Shown: positions 52,673 to 61,106 of the stretch, piece by piece | Layout of the letters: every line of letters starts with the position of its first letter | Position numbering within the stretch: the first letter of the stretch is position 1 | Assembly: GCA_051879195.1 (NCBI GenBank) | Contig: JBJELO010000287.1 | Location: 11,786-75,785, forward strand | Source of the DNA: TWA4 sp051879195 | GTDB taxonomy: Bacteria > Bacillota > Clostridia > Lachnospirales > Lachnospiraceae | Direction: 5' to 3' | DNA length: 64,000 nucleotides | Position numbers and translations under genes: made by a program | The notes under the pieces: model-generated | What the model was told of the DNA's origin: nothing | The model's input: only the letters and a program-made list of their open reading frames with translations | Database searches by the model: none

Positions 52673-53716
52673 TTACGGCAACAGCTGCCAGATATCTTTA
52701 AATAAAATCACCATACTGAGGCCAAGCAGCAGAATCAGGCCGATCCCGTGCACCATGGCCTCATACTCCTGATTCACCGGTTTGCCTCTTACTACTTCAA
52801 TCAGACAGAACAGCAGACGTCCGCCATCCAGAGCCGGAATCGGCAGCAGATTCAGAACACCCAGATTGGCACTGAGCAGAATGCAGAAATTCGCCAGATT
52901 GATAAAAATATAAAAAGCTCCGCTCTCACTGCTCTGCTTTACCATACTGCTCATAGAAGATACCATGCCCACCGGACCGGATACATCCTGCACACCAACC
53001 TGCCCGGACACCAGCATTTTCAGCGACAGAAACGTGTAGCGGATCCAGTAACCGACTTCATAAACACTGTATTTAACCGTCTCCAGAATACCCATCTTCT
53101 GCCGGCCGCCGCCTGCCACGATTCCCATCATATAGGAACCGCTTTCTTCATTGTATTTCGGAACAATGACCGCTTCCAGCGTTTCTCCGTCCCTTTCATA
53201 AACAACATCCAGTGTTTCTCCCTGGTGCAGAGCAATATAGAGACTCACATCACGGTACACATGAATCGTTTCGTCATTCAGCTTCACAATCCGGTCTCCG
53301 GCCTGAAGCCCTGCTTCCTGCGCCGGGTAACCATCCATCACATCCGTAAGAACCGGCAGATCGATACCCATAGAACCCAGTACAATCAGGGCCAGTATAA
53401 ACGCCAGTATAAAATTGAATACAGGACCTGCCACCAGCACAGACATCCTCGCCCAGACACTCTTGCTGCCAAAAGCACGTTCATCCTGACAGTCTTCATC
53501 TTCACCCAGCATCATGCAGGAACCGCCAAAAGGCACTGCTTTCAGCGAATATCTGGTTTCCTTTCCCTGCCAGGAAAACAGACGGGGCCCCATCCCCACA
53601 GAAAACTCCTCCACACAGATGCCATTCAGCTTGGCAAGCAGAAAATGCCCGAATTCATGGGAAATGATCAGGATTCCAAAAGCAAAAACCGATAAGATAA
53701 TTCCAATTACATTCAT
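52673..53716 (-). CDS. rseP: RIP/site-2 zinc metalloprotease
   Basis: 347 residues. I start it at the ATG at 53716, nine bases after AGGTGG and overlapping the dxr stop (TGATG). The HEFGHFLLAKLNG motif gives the zinc-binding HExxH. A PDZ-like domain (YPAQEAGLQAGDRIVKLND) follows, and the late LNLLPIPALDGGRLLF supplies the third ligand Asp. Four membrane helices. It cleaves membrane proteins such as anti-sigma factors within the bilayer. It lies between dxr and ispG, as in many Firmicutes. Confidence 0.95.
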   Translation of the reverse strand: MNVIGIILSVFAFGILIISHEFGHFLLAKLNGICVEEFSVGMGPRLFSWQGKETRYSLKAVPFGGSCMMLGEDEDCQDERAFGSKSVWARMSVLVAGPVFNFILAFILALIVLGSMGIDLPVLTDVMDGYPAQEAGLQAGDRIVKLNDETIHVYRDVSLYIALHQGETLDVVYERDGETLEAVIVPKYNEESGSYMMGIVAGGGRQKMGILETVKYSVYEVGYWIRYTFLSLKMLVSGQVGVQDVSGPVGMVSSMSSMVKQSSESGAFYIFINLANFCILLSANLGVLNLLPIPALDGGRLLFCLIEVVRGKPVNQEYEAMVHGIGLILLLGLSMVILFKDIWQLLP

Positions 53717-54864
53717 CAATGGCACCACCTGCTTTCAAGATAACGGTCTGTCTCTGCTTCCGTTTCCAGAATCGCTTCCAGATCGGGATGATCGATCCGT
53801 TGATGAACACTGAGCGCATCCTCAATCATGCGCACGATGTCCAGATAACCAATCTTTTTCTCAAGAAAACGGGCAACTGCAAATTCATTGGCCGCATTGA
53901 ATACAGTGGGCACGCTGCCTCCCTGACGGCCGGCTTCATATCCCAGTTTTAATCCACGGAATGTTTCCATATCAGGAGCCTCAAATGTAATCTGTCCCAA
54001 TGCGGCAAAATCAAGCCGATCCCCGTCGAGATTATTCCGTTTGCCCTCATACAGTGCATATTGAATGGGAAGCTTCATATCAGGCGTCCCAAGCTGAGCC
54101 ATAATGCCTCCATCCACAAATTCCACCATGGAATGAATCACACTCTGGGGCTGAACAACAACCTCAATCTGATCGAAACTCACATCAAACAGCCATCTGG
54201 CTTCGATAATTTCCAGTGCCTTGTTGACCATGGTTGAAGAATCAATGGTAATCTTCGCTCCCATACTCCAGTTGGGATGTTTCAGGGCATCCTCCACCTG
54301 TACCTTTTCCAGTTCGTCAAGTGTATGTCCCCGGAAAGGGCCGCCGGAAGCTGTCAGCAGAATCCTGCTGATCTTCGAATGGTCTTCCTGTTTCAGCGAC
54401 TGGAAAATGGCACTGTGCTCACTGTCCACCGGATAGATGTGAACGCCTTTTTCCCTTGCAGCCTCCATCACCAGATGACCGGCAGTTACCAGAGTTTCCT
54501 TATTGGCCAGCGCAATATCCTTTCCGGCCTCAATTGCCTTCAATGTGGGACGGATTCCGATCATTCCCACCACCGCCGTAACAACCATTTCCGCAGAAGG
54601 CTCCGTAGCCGCAGCCAGCAGACCATCCATACCGGCATAGACCGGAATTCCCAGATCTGCGGTACGCACTCTCAATTCCTCCGCTTTTTCTTCCTGCATC
54701 ACCGCAGCCATGGCCGGGTGAAACTCTCTCATCTGCTGTTCCAGCAGGTCTATATTGGAACCGGCGGTCAGCGCACTGACTGTAAAATCGCCGGATGCAC
54801 GAACCACTTCCAGAGTCTGTGTGCCAATGGAACCGGTTGAACCAAGTATTGAAATTGTTTTCAT
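53716..54864 (-). CDS. dxr: 1-deoxy-D-xylulose-5-phosphate reductoisomerase
   Basis: 382 residues, second enzyme of the methylerythritol phosphate pathway. The NADPH-binding start ISILGSTGSIGTQTLEVVR, the metal/substrate site PVDSEHSAIFQSL, LTASGGPFRG, HPNWSMGAKITIDSSTMVNK and the C-terminal helical domain (VFNAANEFAVARFL) are all present. It follows cdsA with a 67-base gap and overlaps rseP. Confidence 0.97.
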   Translation of the reverse strand: MKTISILGSTGSIGTQTLEVVRASGDFTVSALTAGSNIDLLEQQMREFHPAMAAVMQEEKAEELRVRTADLGIPVYAGMDGLLAAATEPSAEMVVTAVVGMIGIRPTLKAIEAGKDIALANKETLVTAGHLVMEAAREKGVHIYPVDSEHSAIFQSLKQEDHSKISRILLTASGGPFRGHTLDELEKVQVEDALKHPNWSMGAKITIDSSTMVNKALEIIEARWLFDVSFDQIEVVVQPQSVIHSMVEFVDGGIMAQLGTPDMKLPIQYALYEGKRNNLDGDRLDFAALGQITFEAPDMETFRGLKLGYEAGRQGGSVPTVFNAANEFAVARFLEKKIGYLDIVRMIEDALSVHQRIDHPDLEAILETEAETDRYLESRWCH

Positions 54865-54931
54865 ATTAACCTCCTGTGCCGCAGGGCACTCGCAATATCC
54901 TTATTCCAAAATCGCAGCTCTTCAGAATTGA

Positions 54932-55780
54932 TTATCCAATAAAAAACATTACGGTATAATATATAGCCGGTGCTGTAAAAATAACACTGTCAAACCGGTC
55001 AAGGATGCCGCCGTGACCGGGAATCAGCGTTCCGTAATCTTTCACATCATGATTACGTTTGATGGCCGATGCCGCAAGATCGCCGATCATGGATATGACA
55101 GAGCCGGTGCCGCAGATTACCGCGCAGGAAAAAGCAGGACTGCTGAAGGGAATCTGCATACGGAACACATATCCAAACAAAGCACCCAGAAGAACTGCAC
55201 CGAGAACACCGCCGATACCGCCCTCCACCGACTTTTTCGGACTCAATATCGGTGCCATTCTGTGCTTCCCCAGGGTAATTCCTGCCAGATAAGCACAGGT
55301 ATCACATCCCCAGGAACAGAGGAATACCAGCCATACCAGATATGCCCCGCCCTCCAGAACGCGGCACTGATAAATATAGGAAAGCATCACCGGCACGTAA
55401 AACAATCCGAAAAATGCTGTCATCATCTGATCGCTCCGATAGGTGGGAAACGCCAGCACATAAACCGCAAGAAACAGTATCAGAGCCAGTATGAACAGAG
55501 CAACCAGCCGGTCGCTGTTTTCCGGCGCCAGATACAGATGAATATAATAAACCACTGCCAGCAGATAACCAACCCATCCGAGAAGCTTATTGTGAATCTC
55601 CATGACCCGGTACAGCTCAAATACGCCGATCAGTGAGATGATTCCCAGACCTGCCAGCAGAACATTGCCGCCGGCAAGAAGCAGTGCCAGCGCAATCAGA
55701 ACCAGTATGATGCCGCTGCGTGTCCTGATAAAAAATGATGATTTAAAAAATGATTGTTTCTGTCCTGCCAAAATAATCAC
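54932..55780 (-). CDS. cdsA: Phosphatidate cytidylyltransferase
   Basis: About 282 residues with eight or so membrane helices. It makes CDP-diacylglycerol for phospholipid synthesis. The family signature is near the C-terminus: SMIGDLAASAIKRNHDVKDYGTLIPGHGGILDRFDS. The start is a GTG at 55780 that overlaps the uppS stop (GTGA); a nearby TTG is possible. Confidence 0.94.
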   Translation of the reverse strand: MIILAGQKQSFFKSSFFIRTRSGIILVLIALALLLAGGNVLLAGLGIISLIGVFELYRVMEIHNKLLGWVGYLLAVVYYIHLYLAPENSDRLVALFILALILFLAVYVLAFPTYRSDQMMTAFFGLFYVPVMLSYIYQCRVLEGGAYLVWLVFLCSWGCDTCAYLAGITLGKHRMAPILSPKKSVEGGIGGVLGAVLLGALFGYVFRMQIPFSSPAFSCAVICGTGSVISMIGDLAASAIKRNHDVKDYGTLIPGHGGILDRFDSVIFTAPAIYYTVMFFIG

Positions 55781-56499
55781 GCCTCATTTCTTCCGCCAAA
55801 ACGACGGTCTCTTCCATTGTAATATGCAATTGCTTTCTCCAGTTCTTCTTTATTGAAGTCCGGCCAGTAGATGTCCGTAAAATAAAATTCCGTATAAGCC
55901 AGCTGCCACAGCAGGAAATTGGACAGACGCTCCTCGCCGCTGGTACGGATCAGCAGGTCCGGGTCCGGCATACCGGCCGTATCGAGATAATTGGAAAACA
56001 CCTGTTCCGTCAGTGCTTCCGGAGCCAGCTTGCCGTCTCTGGCATCCCTGAGCATCCGGCGGCCTGCACGGACCATCTCATCCCGGCTGCCATAATTGAC
56101 AGCAATCACAAACGTCAGACCCGTATTCTGCTTTGTTTCCTGTTCCAGACGTCCGATTGCCTCTACCAGATCAGGTGCAAAACGGCTTCGCTCACCGATC
56201 ATACAAACACGGACATTGTTGGTCTTTGCAATCCCCAGCAGGCGCTTCGCATAAAAACGGAACAGCTGCATCAGAGCTCCGACCTCCTCCTCGGACCGTT
56301 TCCAGTTCTCCGTGGAAAACGCATATACGGTCAGATATTGAATCCCCAGACGCGCCGCATCCTCAACTGTCTGTTCCAGCGTCTCGCACCCCTTTTTATG
56401 TCCAAGCTGGCGCAAAACACCGTGCGCTTTTGCCCAACGCCCGTTACCATCCATAATAATCGCAACATGCTGCGGAATCTTCATCGTTTCGTCTATCAT
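55777..56499 (-). CDS. uppS: Undecaprenyl diphosphate synthase (isoprenyl transferase)
   Basis: 240 residues from the ATG at 56499, behind AGGAGGATTAGT; longer frames upstream lack a ribosome site. Signature motifs are PQHVAIIMDGNGRWAKAHG (catalytic Asp), YLTVYAFSTENWKRS, and DLLIRTSGEERLSNFLLWQLAYTEFYF. It makes the C55 lipid carrier for peptidoglycan. First gene after the frr terminator, coupled to cdsA. Confidence 0.96.
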   Translation of the reverse strand: MIDETMKIPQHVAIIMDGNGRWAKAHGVLRQLGHKKGCETLEQTVEDAARLGIQYLTVYAFSTENWKRSEEEVGALMQLFRFYAKRLLGIAKTNNVRVCMIGERSRFAPDLVEAIGRLEQETKQNTGLTFVIAVNYGSRDEMVRAGRRMLRDARDGKLAPEALTEQVFSNYLDTAGMPDPDLLIRTSGEERLSNFLLWQLAYTEFYFTDIYWPDFNKEELEKAIAYYNGRDRRFGGRNEA

Positions 56500-56579
56500 A
56501 CTAATCCTCCTGTCTGTTTGCACAATATGAACCACTGAACTTTTGCAGTAATTTCCTCTCCAGCTGTAAATACAGAAAA

Positions 56580-56616
56580 CGAGAGGGACCACACATCATC
56601 CATGTATATCCCTCTC
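56580..56616 (-). terminator. Terminator after frr
   Basis: GAGAGGGA (56581-56588) pairs with TCCCTCTC (56609-56616), followed on the minus strand by CGTTTTC. It separates pyrH-frr from the uppS unit. Confidence 0.6.
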
Positions 56617-56654
56617 CTGCAAATCACCTGTCCGAATCAGGCAGTATCCAAGTA

Positions 56655-57221
56655 TTATACCGTCATGATTTCCTTGGTCTTTGCCTCAATTTCCTTATCG
56701 ATTTTCGCAATATAAGCATCGGTGTTCTTCTGAACATCTTCTTCTGCAATCTTCTGTTCGTCCTCGGAAATATCGCCGGCCTTTCCGGCTTTCTTCAATG
56801 CATCCATTGCATCACGGCGGATATTTCTGACAGCAACCTTGGCCTGCTCTCCCTTTTTCTTCACATCCTTCGTCAGTTCCTTACGACGATCTTCTGTCAG
56901 TTCAGGGAAAATGAGACGAATTACAGAACCGTCATTATTCGGATTGATGCCGATATCGGATTTGTTGATTTCCTTCTCGATTGCACGAATCAGGCTCTTA
57001 TCCCAGGGCTGAATCTGAATAATGCGTGCTTCCGGTGCGGAAATGCTTGCAACCTGCTGCAGAGGTGTGGGTGATCCGTAATATTCAACACGAATCTTAT
57101 CCAGTACATGAGGATTCGCACGTCCTGCACGGATTGTCAGGTATTCTTTTTTCAGGGATTCCAGGCTTTTCTCCATCTTCTCCTCGAATACCATTAATTT
57201 TTCTTCAATCACTTCGTTCAT
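56655..57221 (-). CDS. frr: Ribosome recycling factor
   Basis: 188 residues, near the usual 185. It splits post-termination ribosomes with EF-G. Landmarks are the long coiled helices, TIRAGRANPHVLDKIRVEYYGSPTPLQQVASI, and LTEDRRKELTKDVKKKGEQAKVAVRNIRRDA. It lies 65 bases after pyrH, as is common. Confidence 0.97.
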   Translation of the reverse strand: MNEVIEEKLMVFEEKMEKSLESLKKEYLTIRAGRANPHVLDKIRVEYYGSPTPLQQVASISAPEARIIQIQPWDKSLIRAIEKEINKSDIGINPNNDGSVIRLIFPELTEDRRKELTKDVKKKGEQAKVAVRNIRRDAMDALKKAGKAGDISEDEQKIAEEDVQKNTDAYIAKIDKEIEAKTKEIMTV

Positions 57222-57286
57222 AATATTATTACTCCTCTCAGGATTTCTTAATCAGATTACAACTGTGTTGGACAACAGATGTCGGT

Positions 57287-57982
57287 TTACACAGTAACAT
57301 AAGTACCGGTAATGTCTCCGGCAAGCGCACGCGCAATGCTGTTCTCCTCATTAAGTCCGAAAACAGCCATGGGCATCTTCTGTTCCATGCACATAATCGA
57401 TGCAGTCAGATCAACCACTGCCAGTTTCTTTTCGATTACCTCATCGATGGAGACTTTGTCATACTTCACTGCAGCGGGATTGGTCTTGGGATCGCTGTCA
57501 TAAACACCGTCCACTGCCTTGGCCAGCAGGATAATGTCAGCTTCCATCTCAATGGCGCGGAGAACAACGCCGGTATCCGTTGAAAAATAGGGATGACCGG
57601 TACCGCCCGCAAAGAACACCACTTTGCCGGCCTCCAGGCACTCATTGGCAAGATCCTTGGAAAACATCTTTGTCATGGTTCCCACCGCGAAAGGCGTGAG
57701 GATTTCTGTCTTCATGCCTGCATTTCTGAAAATCTCGGAAACATACAGTGCATTCATAACCGTAGCAAGCATACCGATCTGATCTGCTTTCGTACGGTCA
57801 ATGGCATTGCTGGTTCTTCCTCTCCAGAAATTGCCTCCGCCGATAACAACACCCAGCTGCAGACCTGCATCCACAGCAGGCTTCACCTGAGCAGCAACCT
57901 CCTTACATACCGCTTCATCAAAACCGGTCTTCTTATCACCGGCAAGTGCTTCACCGCTTAATTTTAATAATACTCGCTTCAT
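57287..57982 (-). CDS. pyrH: UMP kinase
   Basis: 231 residues from the ATG at 57982 behind AGAGGGACTT. Amino-acid kinase fold: KRVLLKLSGEALAG, GVVIGGGNFWRGR, ANECLEAGKVVFFAGGTGHPYFSTDT, and LLAKAVDGVYDSDPK. It phosphorylates UMP to UDP. In many genomes rpsB and tsf precede this gene; here it is the first gene of its transcript and the next gene upstream is rnhA. Confidence 0.97.
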   Translation of the reverse strand: MKRVLLKLSGEALAGDKKTGFDEAVCKEVAAQVKPAVDAGLQLGVVIGGGNFWRGRTSNAIDRTKADQIGMLATVMNALYVSEIFRNAGMKTEILTPFAVGTMTKMFSKDLANECLEAGKVVFFAGGTGHPYFSTDTGVVLRAIEMEADIILLAKAVDGVYDSDPKTNPAAVKYDKVSIDEVIEKKLAVVDLTASIMCMEQKMPMAVFGLNEENSIARALAGDITGTYVTV

Positions 57983-58014
57983 AAGTCCCTCTTTATATTG
58001 TATAGTTTGCTCTG

Positions 58015-58043
58015 AGTATAACATAAATGCATGTTCGTGTCAA
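58015..58043 (-). promoter_or_regulatory. SigA promoter of pyrH-frr
   Basis: Minus-strand TTGACA (58038-58043), a 17-base spacer and TATACT (58015-58020). The predicted start is close to the pyrH ribosome site. Confidence 0.8.
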
Positions 58044-58047
58044 AGCT

Positions 58048-58524
58048 TCATTCCAAACCTTCGTCATCGATCAGATTTCCGCCGTCAGCCGCGCCGGTGG
58101 CAAGCTCATCGCACCGTTCATTCAGCGGATGACCGTTGTGTCCCCTGACCCAGTGCCAGGTGACATGATGATTCTTTTTCGCTTCCAGAAGCCGCATCCA
58201 CAGATCCTGATTTTTAACCGGCTCGTTTTTCCCTCTTTTCCAGCCCTTTTTCTGCCAGCTCTCGATCCAGTGCTGATTAAAAGCATTCACCAGATACGAA
58301 GAATCGGAATAAAGATCCACCTCACAGGGACGGATCAGCGCCTCCAGCGCCGCAATCGCCGCCATCAATTCCATGCGGTTGTTGGTAGTTTTTTTATATC
58401 CCTGGGAATATTCCCTCCTGTGAAGCGTTCCGTCGGGAGCACGGTATAAAATCACCGCGCCGTATCCTCCGGGACCATCCGGATTCCCCCTGGCCGCGCC
58501 ATCTGTATAAATTTCAACTTTCAT
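58048..58524 (-). CDS. rnhA: Ribonuclease HI
   Basis: 158 residues. The catalytic acids appear in YTDGAARGNPDGPGGYG, NNRMELMAAIAAL, LYSDSSYLVNAF and RGHNGHPLNERCDELA. It removes RNA from RNA-DNA hybrids. It ends just upstream of the pyrH promoter, which overlaps its last codons. Confidence 0.95.
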   Translation of the reverse strand: MKVEIYTDGAARGNPDGPGGYGAVILYRAPDGTLHRREYSQGYKKTTNNRMELMAAIAALEALIRPCEVDLYSDSSYLVNAFNQHWIESWQKKGWKRGKNEPVKNQDLWMRLLEAKKNHHVTWHWVRGHNGHPLNERCDELATGAADGGNLIDDEGLE

Positions 58525-58616
58525 CAGATATTACATCCTCCTCGCTTTCCGAAACGGGTGATCTGTATCCCGCCCGGTTCCTGTGTGCGTGAATAAATAG
58601 TAATGTATTTTTTGTA

Positions 58617-58643
58617 ACAGGTCAAGCCCGTTTTCATAAGATA
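58617..58643 (+). promoter_or_regulatory. Possible mother-cell sporulation (SigE/SigK-type) promoter
   Basis: CATA-AGA-TA (58635-58643) fits the CATANNNTA -10 pattern and an AC lies 16 bases upstream (58617-58618). It precedes the high-cysteine peptide gene. Confidence 0.5.
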
Positions 58644-58673
58644 TATTGTAAAACAACTCGGAGGCTGAAAATA

Positions 58674-58907
58674 ATGAGTGATTTAGCAGCAACCAACTGT
58701 GGCGGCGGATGTTCTTTTGACAACCATGATCATGGATGCGGATGCGGCAGCCTGATCTGGATTCTGATTCTTCTGTGCTGCTGCGGCAATGGCAGTTTCT
58801 TTGGCGGTGACTGCGATAACGGATGCGGCAATAACAGCTGCCTGTGGATCCTGATTCTGTTATTCTGCTGCGGCGGCTTCGGAAACAACAACGGATGCGG
58901 ATGCTGA
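58674..58907 (+). CDS. High-cysteine glycine-rich small protein (HCB protein 13-like)
   Basis: 77 residues, AGGCTG-type ribosome site. The sequence has two near-copies of a unit CGxxSxxWILILLxCCG followed by Gly/Asn/Cys-rich stretches, 14 or more cysteines in total. Proteins of this kind in Lachnospiraceae carry the name 'chorion class high-cysteine HCB protein 13'. The short hydrophobic WILILL segments could cross or line a membrane or coat. The sporulation-type promoter suggests a spore-coat or late mother-cell role. Function is unknown. Confidence 0.75.
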   Translation: MSDLAATNCGGGCSFDNHDHGCGCGSLIWILILLCCCGNGSFFGGDCDNGCGNNSCLWILILLFCCGGFGNNNGCGC

Positions 58908-59083
58908 TGTTGATGAGCTGACCGTCCAGTCCGGCGATATCTGACATCTGACCGGAAACCGGCGGATATTTCATATGCGGGCAACTGCATGATCCGCCGG
59001 CAGAACAATGCAGCATTTCATAAAATGTCCGCAGTTCAAAGCGCTCTTTCCCTTTTGTGTCAGGGGAGGGGCGCTTCTGTGTA

Positions 59084-59251
59084 TCATGATTCCTTCTTAT
59101 TCTTTTCTTCCAGACATTCTTCATCCAGTTCATAAACTTCATTTCCTTCGATGATGAGAATCTCCCTGCCCGCAGCAGCTGCCTTCATGATTCTTTTTTT
59201 CATTCCCATACTCATTCCTGTCTTCTTTTTCTTTTTTTCAGACGGATACAT
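59084..59251 (-). CDS. Small charged hypothetical protein
   Basis: 55 residues from the ATG at 59251 (MYPSEKKKKKTGMSMGMKKR) ending EECLEEKNKKES. The N-terminus is very basic, then a hydrophobic-acidic strand EILIIEGNEVYELDEEC. The ribosome site AGGTACGG is modest. It may be a sporulation or DNA-associated peptide, or chance; no neighbouring gene runs into it. Confidence 0.4.
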   Translation of the reverse strand: MYPSEKKKKKTGMSMGMKKRIMKAAAAGREILIIEGNEVYELDEECLEEKNKKES

Positions 59252-59312
59252 ATCCGTACCTACTATAAAATATGTTCCATCCCTTTCTGCGGTTCTTTTT
59301 CCGCAGAAAAAA

Positions 59313-59321
59313 CATATAGTA
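59313..59321 (+). promoter_or_regulatory. Possible -10 of the YlbJ-type gene cluster
   Basis: CATA-TAG-TA fits the sporulation CATANNNTA pattern. It lies after a TTCTGCGG/CCGCAGAA hairpin and about 27 bases before the first start codon. Confidence 0.4.
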
Positions 59322-59347
59322 TTATAAAAGCCCGGAAGGAGATCAAT

Positions 59348-59836
59348 TTGTCAGAGGAATCTCAAAAAACCGATGTCAGGCATATTCACAGGCAGATGAA
59401 GGCTGTCTGCCCGCTGATACAGCCCGAATATCAGCATCCGTTCCATAAAGTTATGAAATTTCTGGAACTCCAGCTGGTTCTGCAGGAACTGACCGGAGAC
59501 GATTCACAGCGTTTTCAGGCAAGCAGCGTATCCTCCGGATCAGAGTACCGGCACAGGCCCTGTGATCTGACTGCTTTTGTCCGAGCCGTTGCGCCGGTCT
59601 GCAACGAAAAGGAACGCGCCTTTCTTTCCAGCCTGCAGAATGCGGAACAGACCCTTCGCATGATGGAACAGGTCCGTCAGTTTCAGAACGTCTCCAGAGA
59701 ATTGAAGCCTGAGGATCTTATGATGCAGTTCATGACCCCCGGGCAGCAGAAATCATTCCAGGAATTTGACCGTTTCTATTCCAGTCAGGAACAGAATCAG
59801 CAGAAAGATCAGGAGGTGCCGCATGGATCCGGTTAA
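59348..59836 (+). CDS. Hypothetical protein upstream of YlbJ-like gene
   Basis: 162 residues from a TTG behind GGAAGGAGATCAAT. The protein is soluble and helical with many Gln, Arg and Glu residues. It has a central heptad-like stretch (NAEQTLRMMEQVRQFQNVSRELK) and a Gln-rich C-terminus. No family recognised. The next gene overlaps it by 14 bases, so it belongs to a three-gene unit with the YlbJ-like protein. Confidence 0.65.
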   Translation: MSEESQKTDVRHIHRQMKAVCPLIQPEYQHPFHKVMKFLELQLVLQELTGDDSQRFQASSVSSGSEYRHRPCDLTAFVRAVAPVCNEKERAFLSSLQNAEQTLRMMEQVRQFQNVSRELKPEDLMMQFMTPGQQKSFQEFDRFYSSQEQNQQKDQEVPHGSG

Positions 59837-60092
59837 AGCAGCTTTTTTACAGGCAGTATTAAATCAGGGCAAAGATATCAATCAGGACAATTTTCTTCCA
59901 TTTTTCCTTGCCATGCAGAAAAACGCCAGTGAACGTGGCATTACATTCACCCGTCAGGAAACGGATATGATTTATGAACAGATGAAAAACCGTCTGACTC
60001 CCTCAGACAGGAAACAGCTGGAACTGCTGCGTATGATTCTTCAGCAGAATTCCGGCCGCTCAGATTCCGGTCCGAATGACAGCAGAAAATGA
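59823..60092 (+). CDS. Small hypothetical helical protein
   Basis: 89 residues from the ATG at 59823 behind AGGAGGTG. It reads as two or three helices (AFLQAVLNQGKDI..., DRKQLELLRMILQQN) with no membrane segment. It shares style with the preceding protein (both contain Gln/Met-rich helices) and overlaps the next gene by 4 bases (ATGA). No known family; probably a partner of the YlbJ-like protein. Confidence 0.65.
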   Translation: MDPVKAAFLQAVLNQGKDINQDNFLPFFLAMQKNASERGITFTRQETDMIYEQMKNRLTPSDRKQLELLRMILQQNSGRSDSGPNDSRK

Positions 60093-61021
60093 AAAACCGA
60101 TGGCTTATCGTTTTTCTGATCGTGTCCGCTTTGCTTCTCATGCTTCTGTTTCCCGGAATCACTCTGAAAGGAGCCCAAAGCGGACTGCTGCTCTGGTATC
60201 AGCGTTTTCTCCCTGCCGTATTTCCGTTTATGATTTTATCCGGTCTTCTGACCGGATATCTGAGCAGGGGAGGAGCCATTTTTGCCGTTGCCGCCGGTTT
60301 CCTGAATGGATATCCTGTGGGTGCAAAAACGGCAGCAGACCTGAAAAAGAAAGGTCTGCTGCCGGAGAATACGGCATGCTATTATGCTGTGTTCTGCAAT
60401 ATGTCCAGCCCTATGTTCATGGCTGCATTTGCCGGTCTGAATCGGGAGATGCCGGTCATTTATCTGACATCCGCAGCGCTTCTGATCGGGTTCTGTCTGC
60501 TGACCGGCAGATCCGGATCCGGAAATATACGTTTCCGGAAAACGGGAATGGGCAGATTCTGCCGACCGGAACCGGAACTGTACAAATCCTGCCGGTCGGA
60601 AGCAGACACAAAAAACAGCGTCACTGCCGCCCCCGGTGATATCACCGATGAACCGGGAGCCGGAGACCATCTTCTGGAATGCACAGGAATTATGGTTAAG
60701 GCAGGAATTTACATTATGTATTTTTCCATACTGGCAGAATTCCTGTCCGGTCCGTCCTTCACCGGCCCTGTTCTGAAACTGCTGATTCCGTTTCTGGAAC
60801 TGACCACGGGAATCAGTCGGATTCAGGCACCGGATTTCCCGTTACCCCTCCTTGCCCGATACTGGAAACTCTTTCTGTGCGTGTCCGGCGGACTGTGTAC
60901 AGCCTTTCAGACCAGAGAGGTTACATATGACCTGAATCTGTCACTGCCGCGATATCTGTTTCTGAAAATGATTCAGGCTTCTGCTGTATGTGTAGTATGT
61001 TACCTGATATACAGTAATTAA
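60089..61021 (+). CDS. YlbJ-like sporulation integral membrane protein
   Basis: 310 residues with seven or more membrane helices. GLLLWYQRFLPAVFPFMILSGLL, GAIFAVAAGFLNGYPVGAKTAADL and NMSSPMFMAAF match the YlbJ/SpoVM-associated 'nucleoside recognition' membrane family. A non-membrane insertion of about 45 residues (about 150-195) is rich in Arg, Ser and Pro. In Bacillus ylbJ is expressed in the mother cell and is needed for normal spores. It is the last gene of the three-gene unit. Confidence 0.78.
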   Translation: MKNRWLIVFLIVSALLLMLLFPGITLKGAQSGLLLWYQRFLPAVFPFMILSGLLTGYLSRGGAIFAVAAGFLNGYPVGAKTAADLKKKGLLPENTACYYAVFCNMSSPMFMAAFAGLNREMPVIYLTSAALLIGFCLLTGRSGSGNIRFRKTGMGRFCRPEPELYKSCRSEADTKNSVTAAPGDITDEPGAGDHLLECTGIMVKAGIYIMYFSILAEFLSGPSFTGPVLKLLIPFLELTTGISRIQAPDFPLPLLARYWKLFLCVSGGLCTAFQTREVTYDLNLSLPRYLFLKMIQASAVCVVCYLIYSN

Positions 61022-61106
61022 AACCTGCTGCTGTTATGTTATTGTTATACTGCAGCTGAAACCTGCTGCTGCTCTATCAGAATATATCTGATATGGCTGA
61101 ATACAG

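Noticed and set aside
58531..59142. 203-residue minus-strand open frame
   Set aside because: Antisense to the high-cysteine peptide gene; Arg/Ser-rich, no ribosome site and no recognisable domain.
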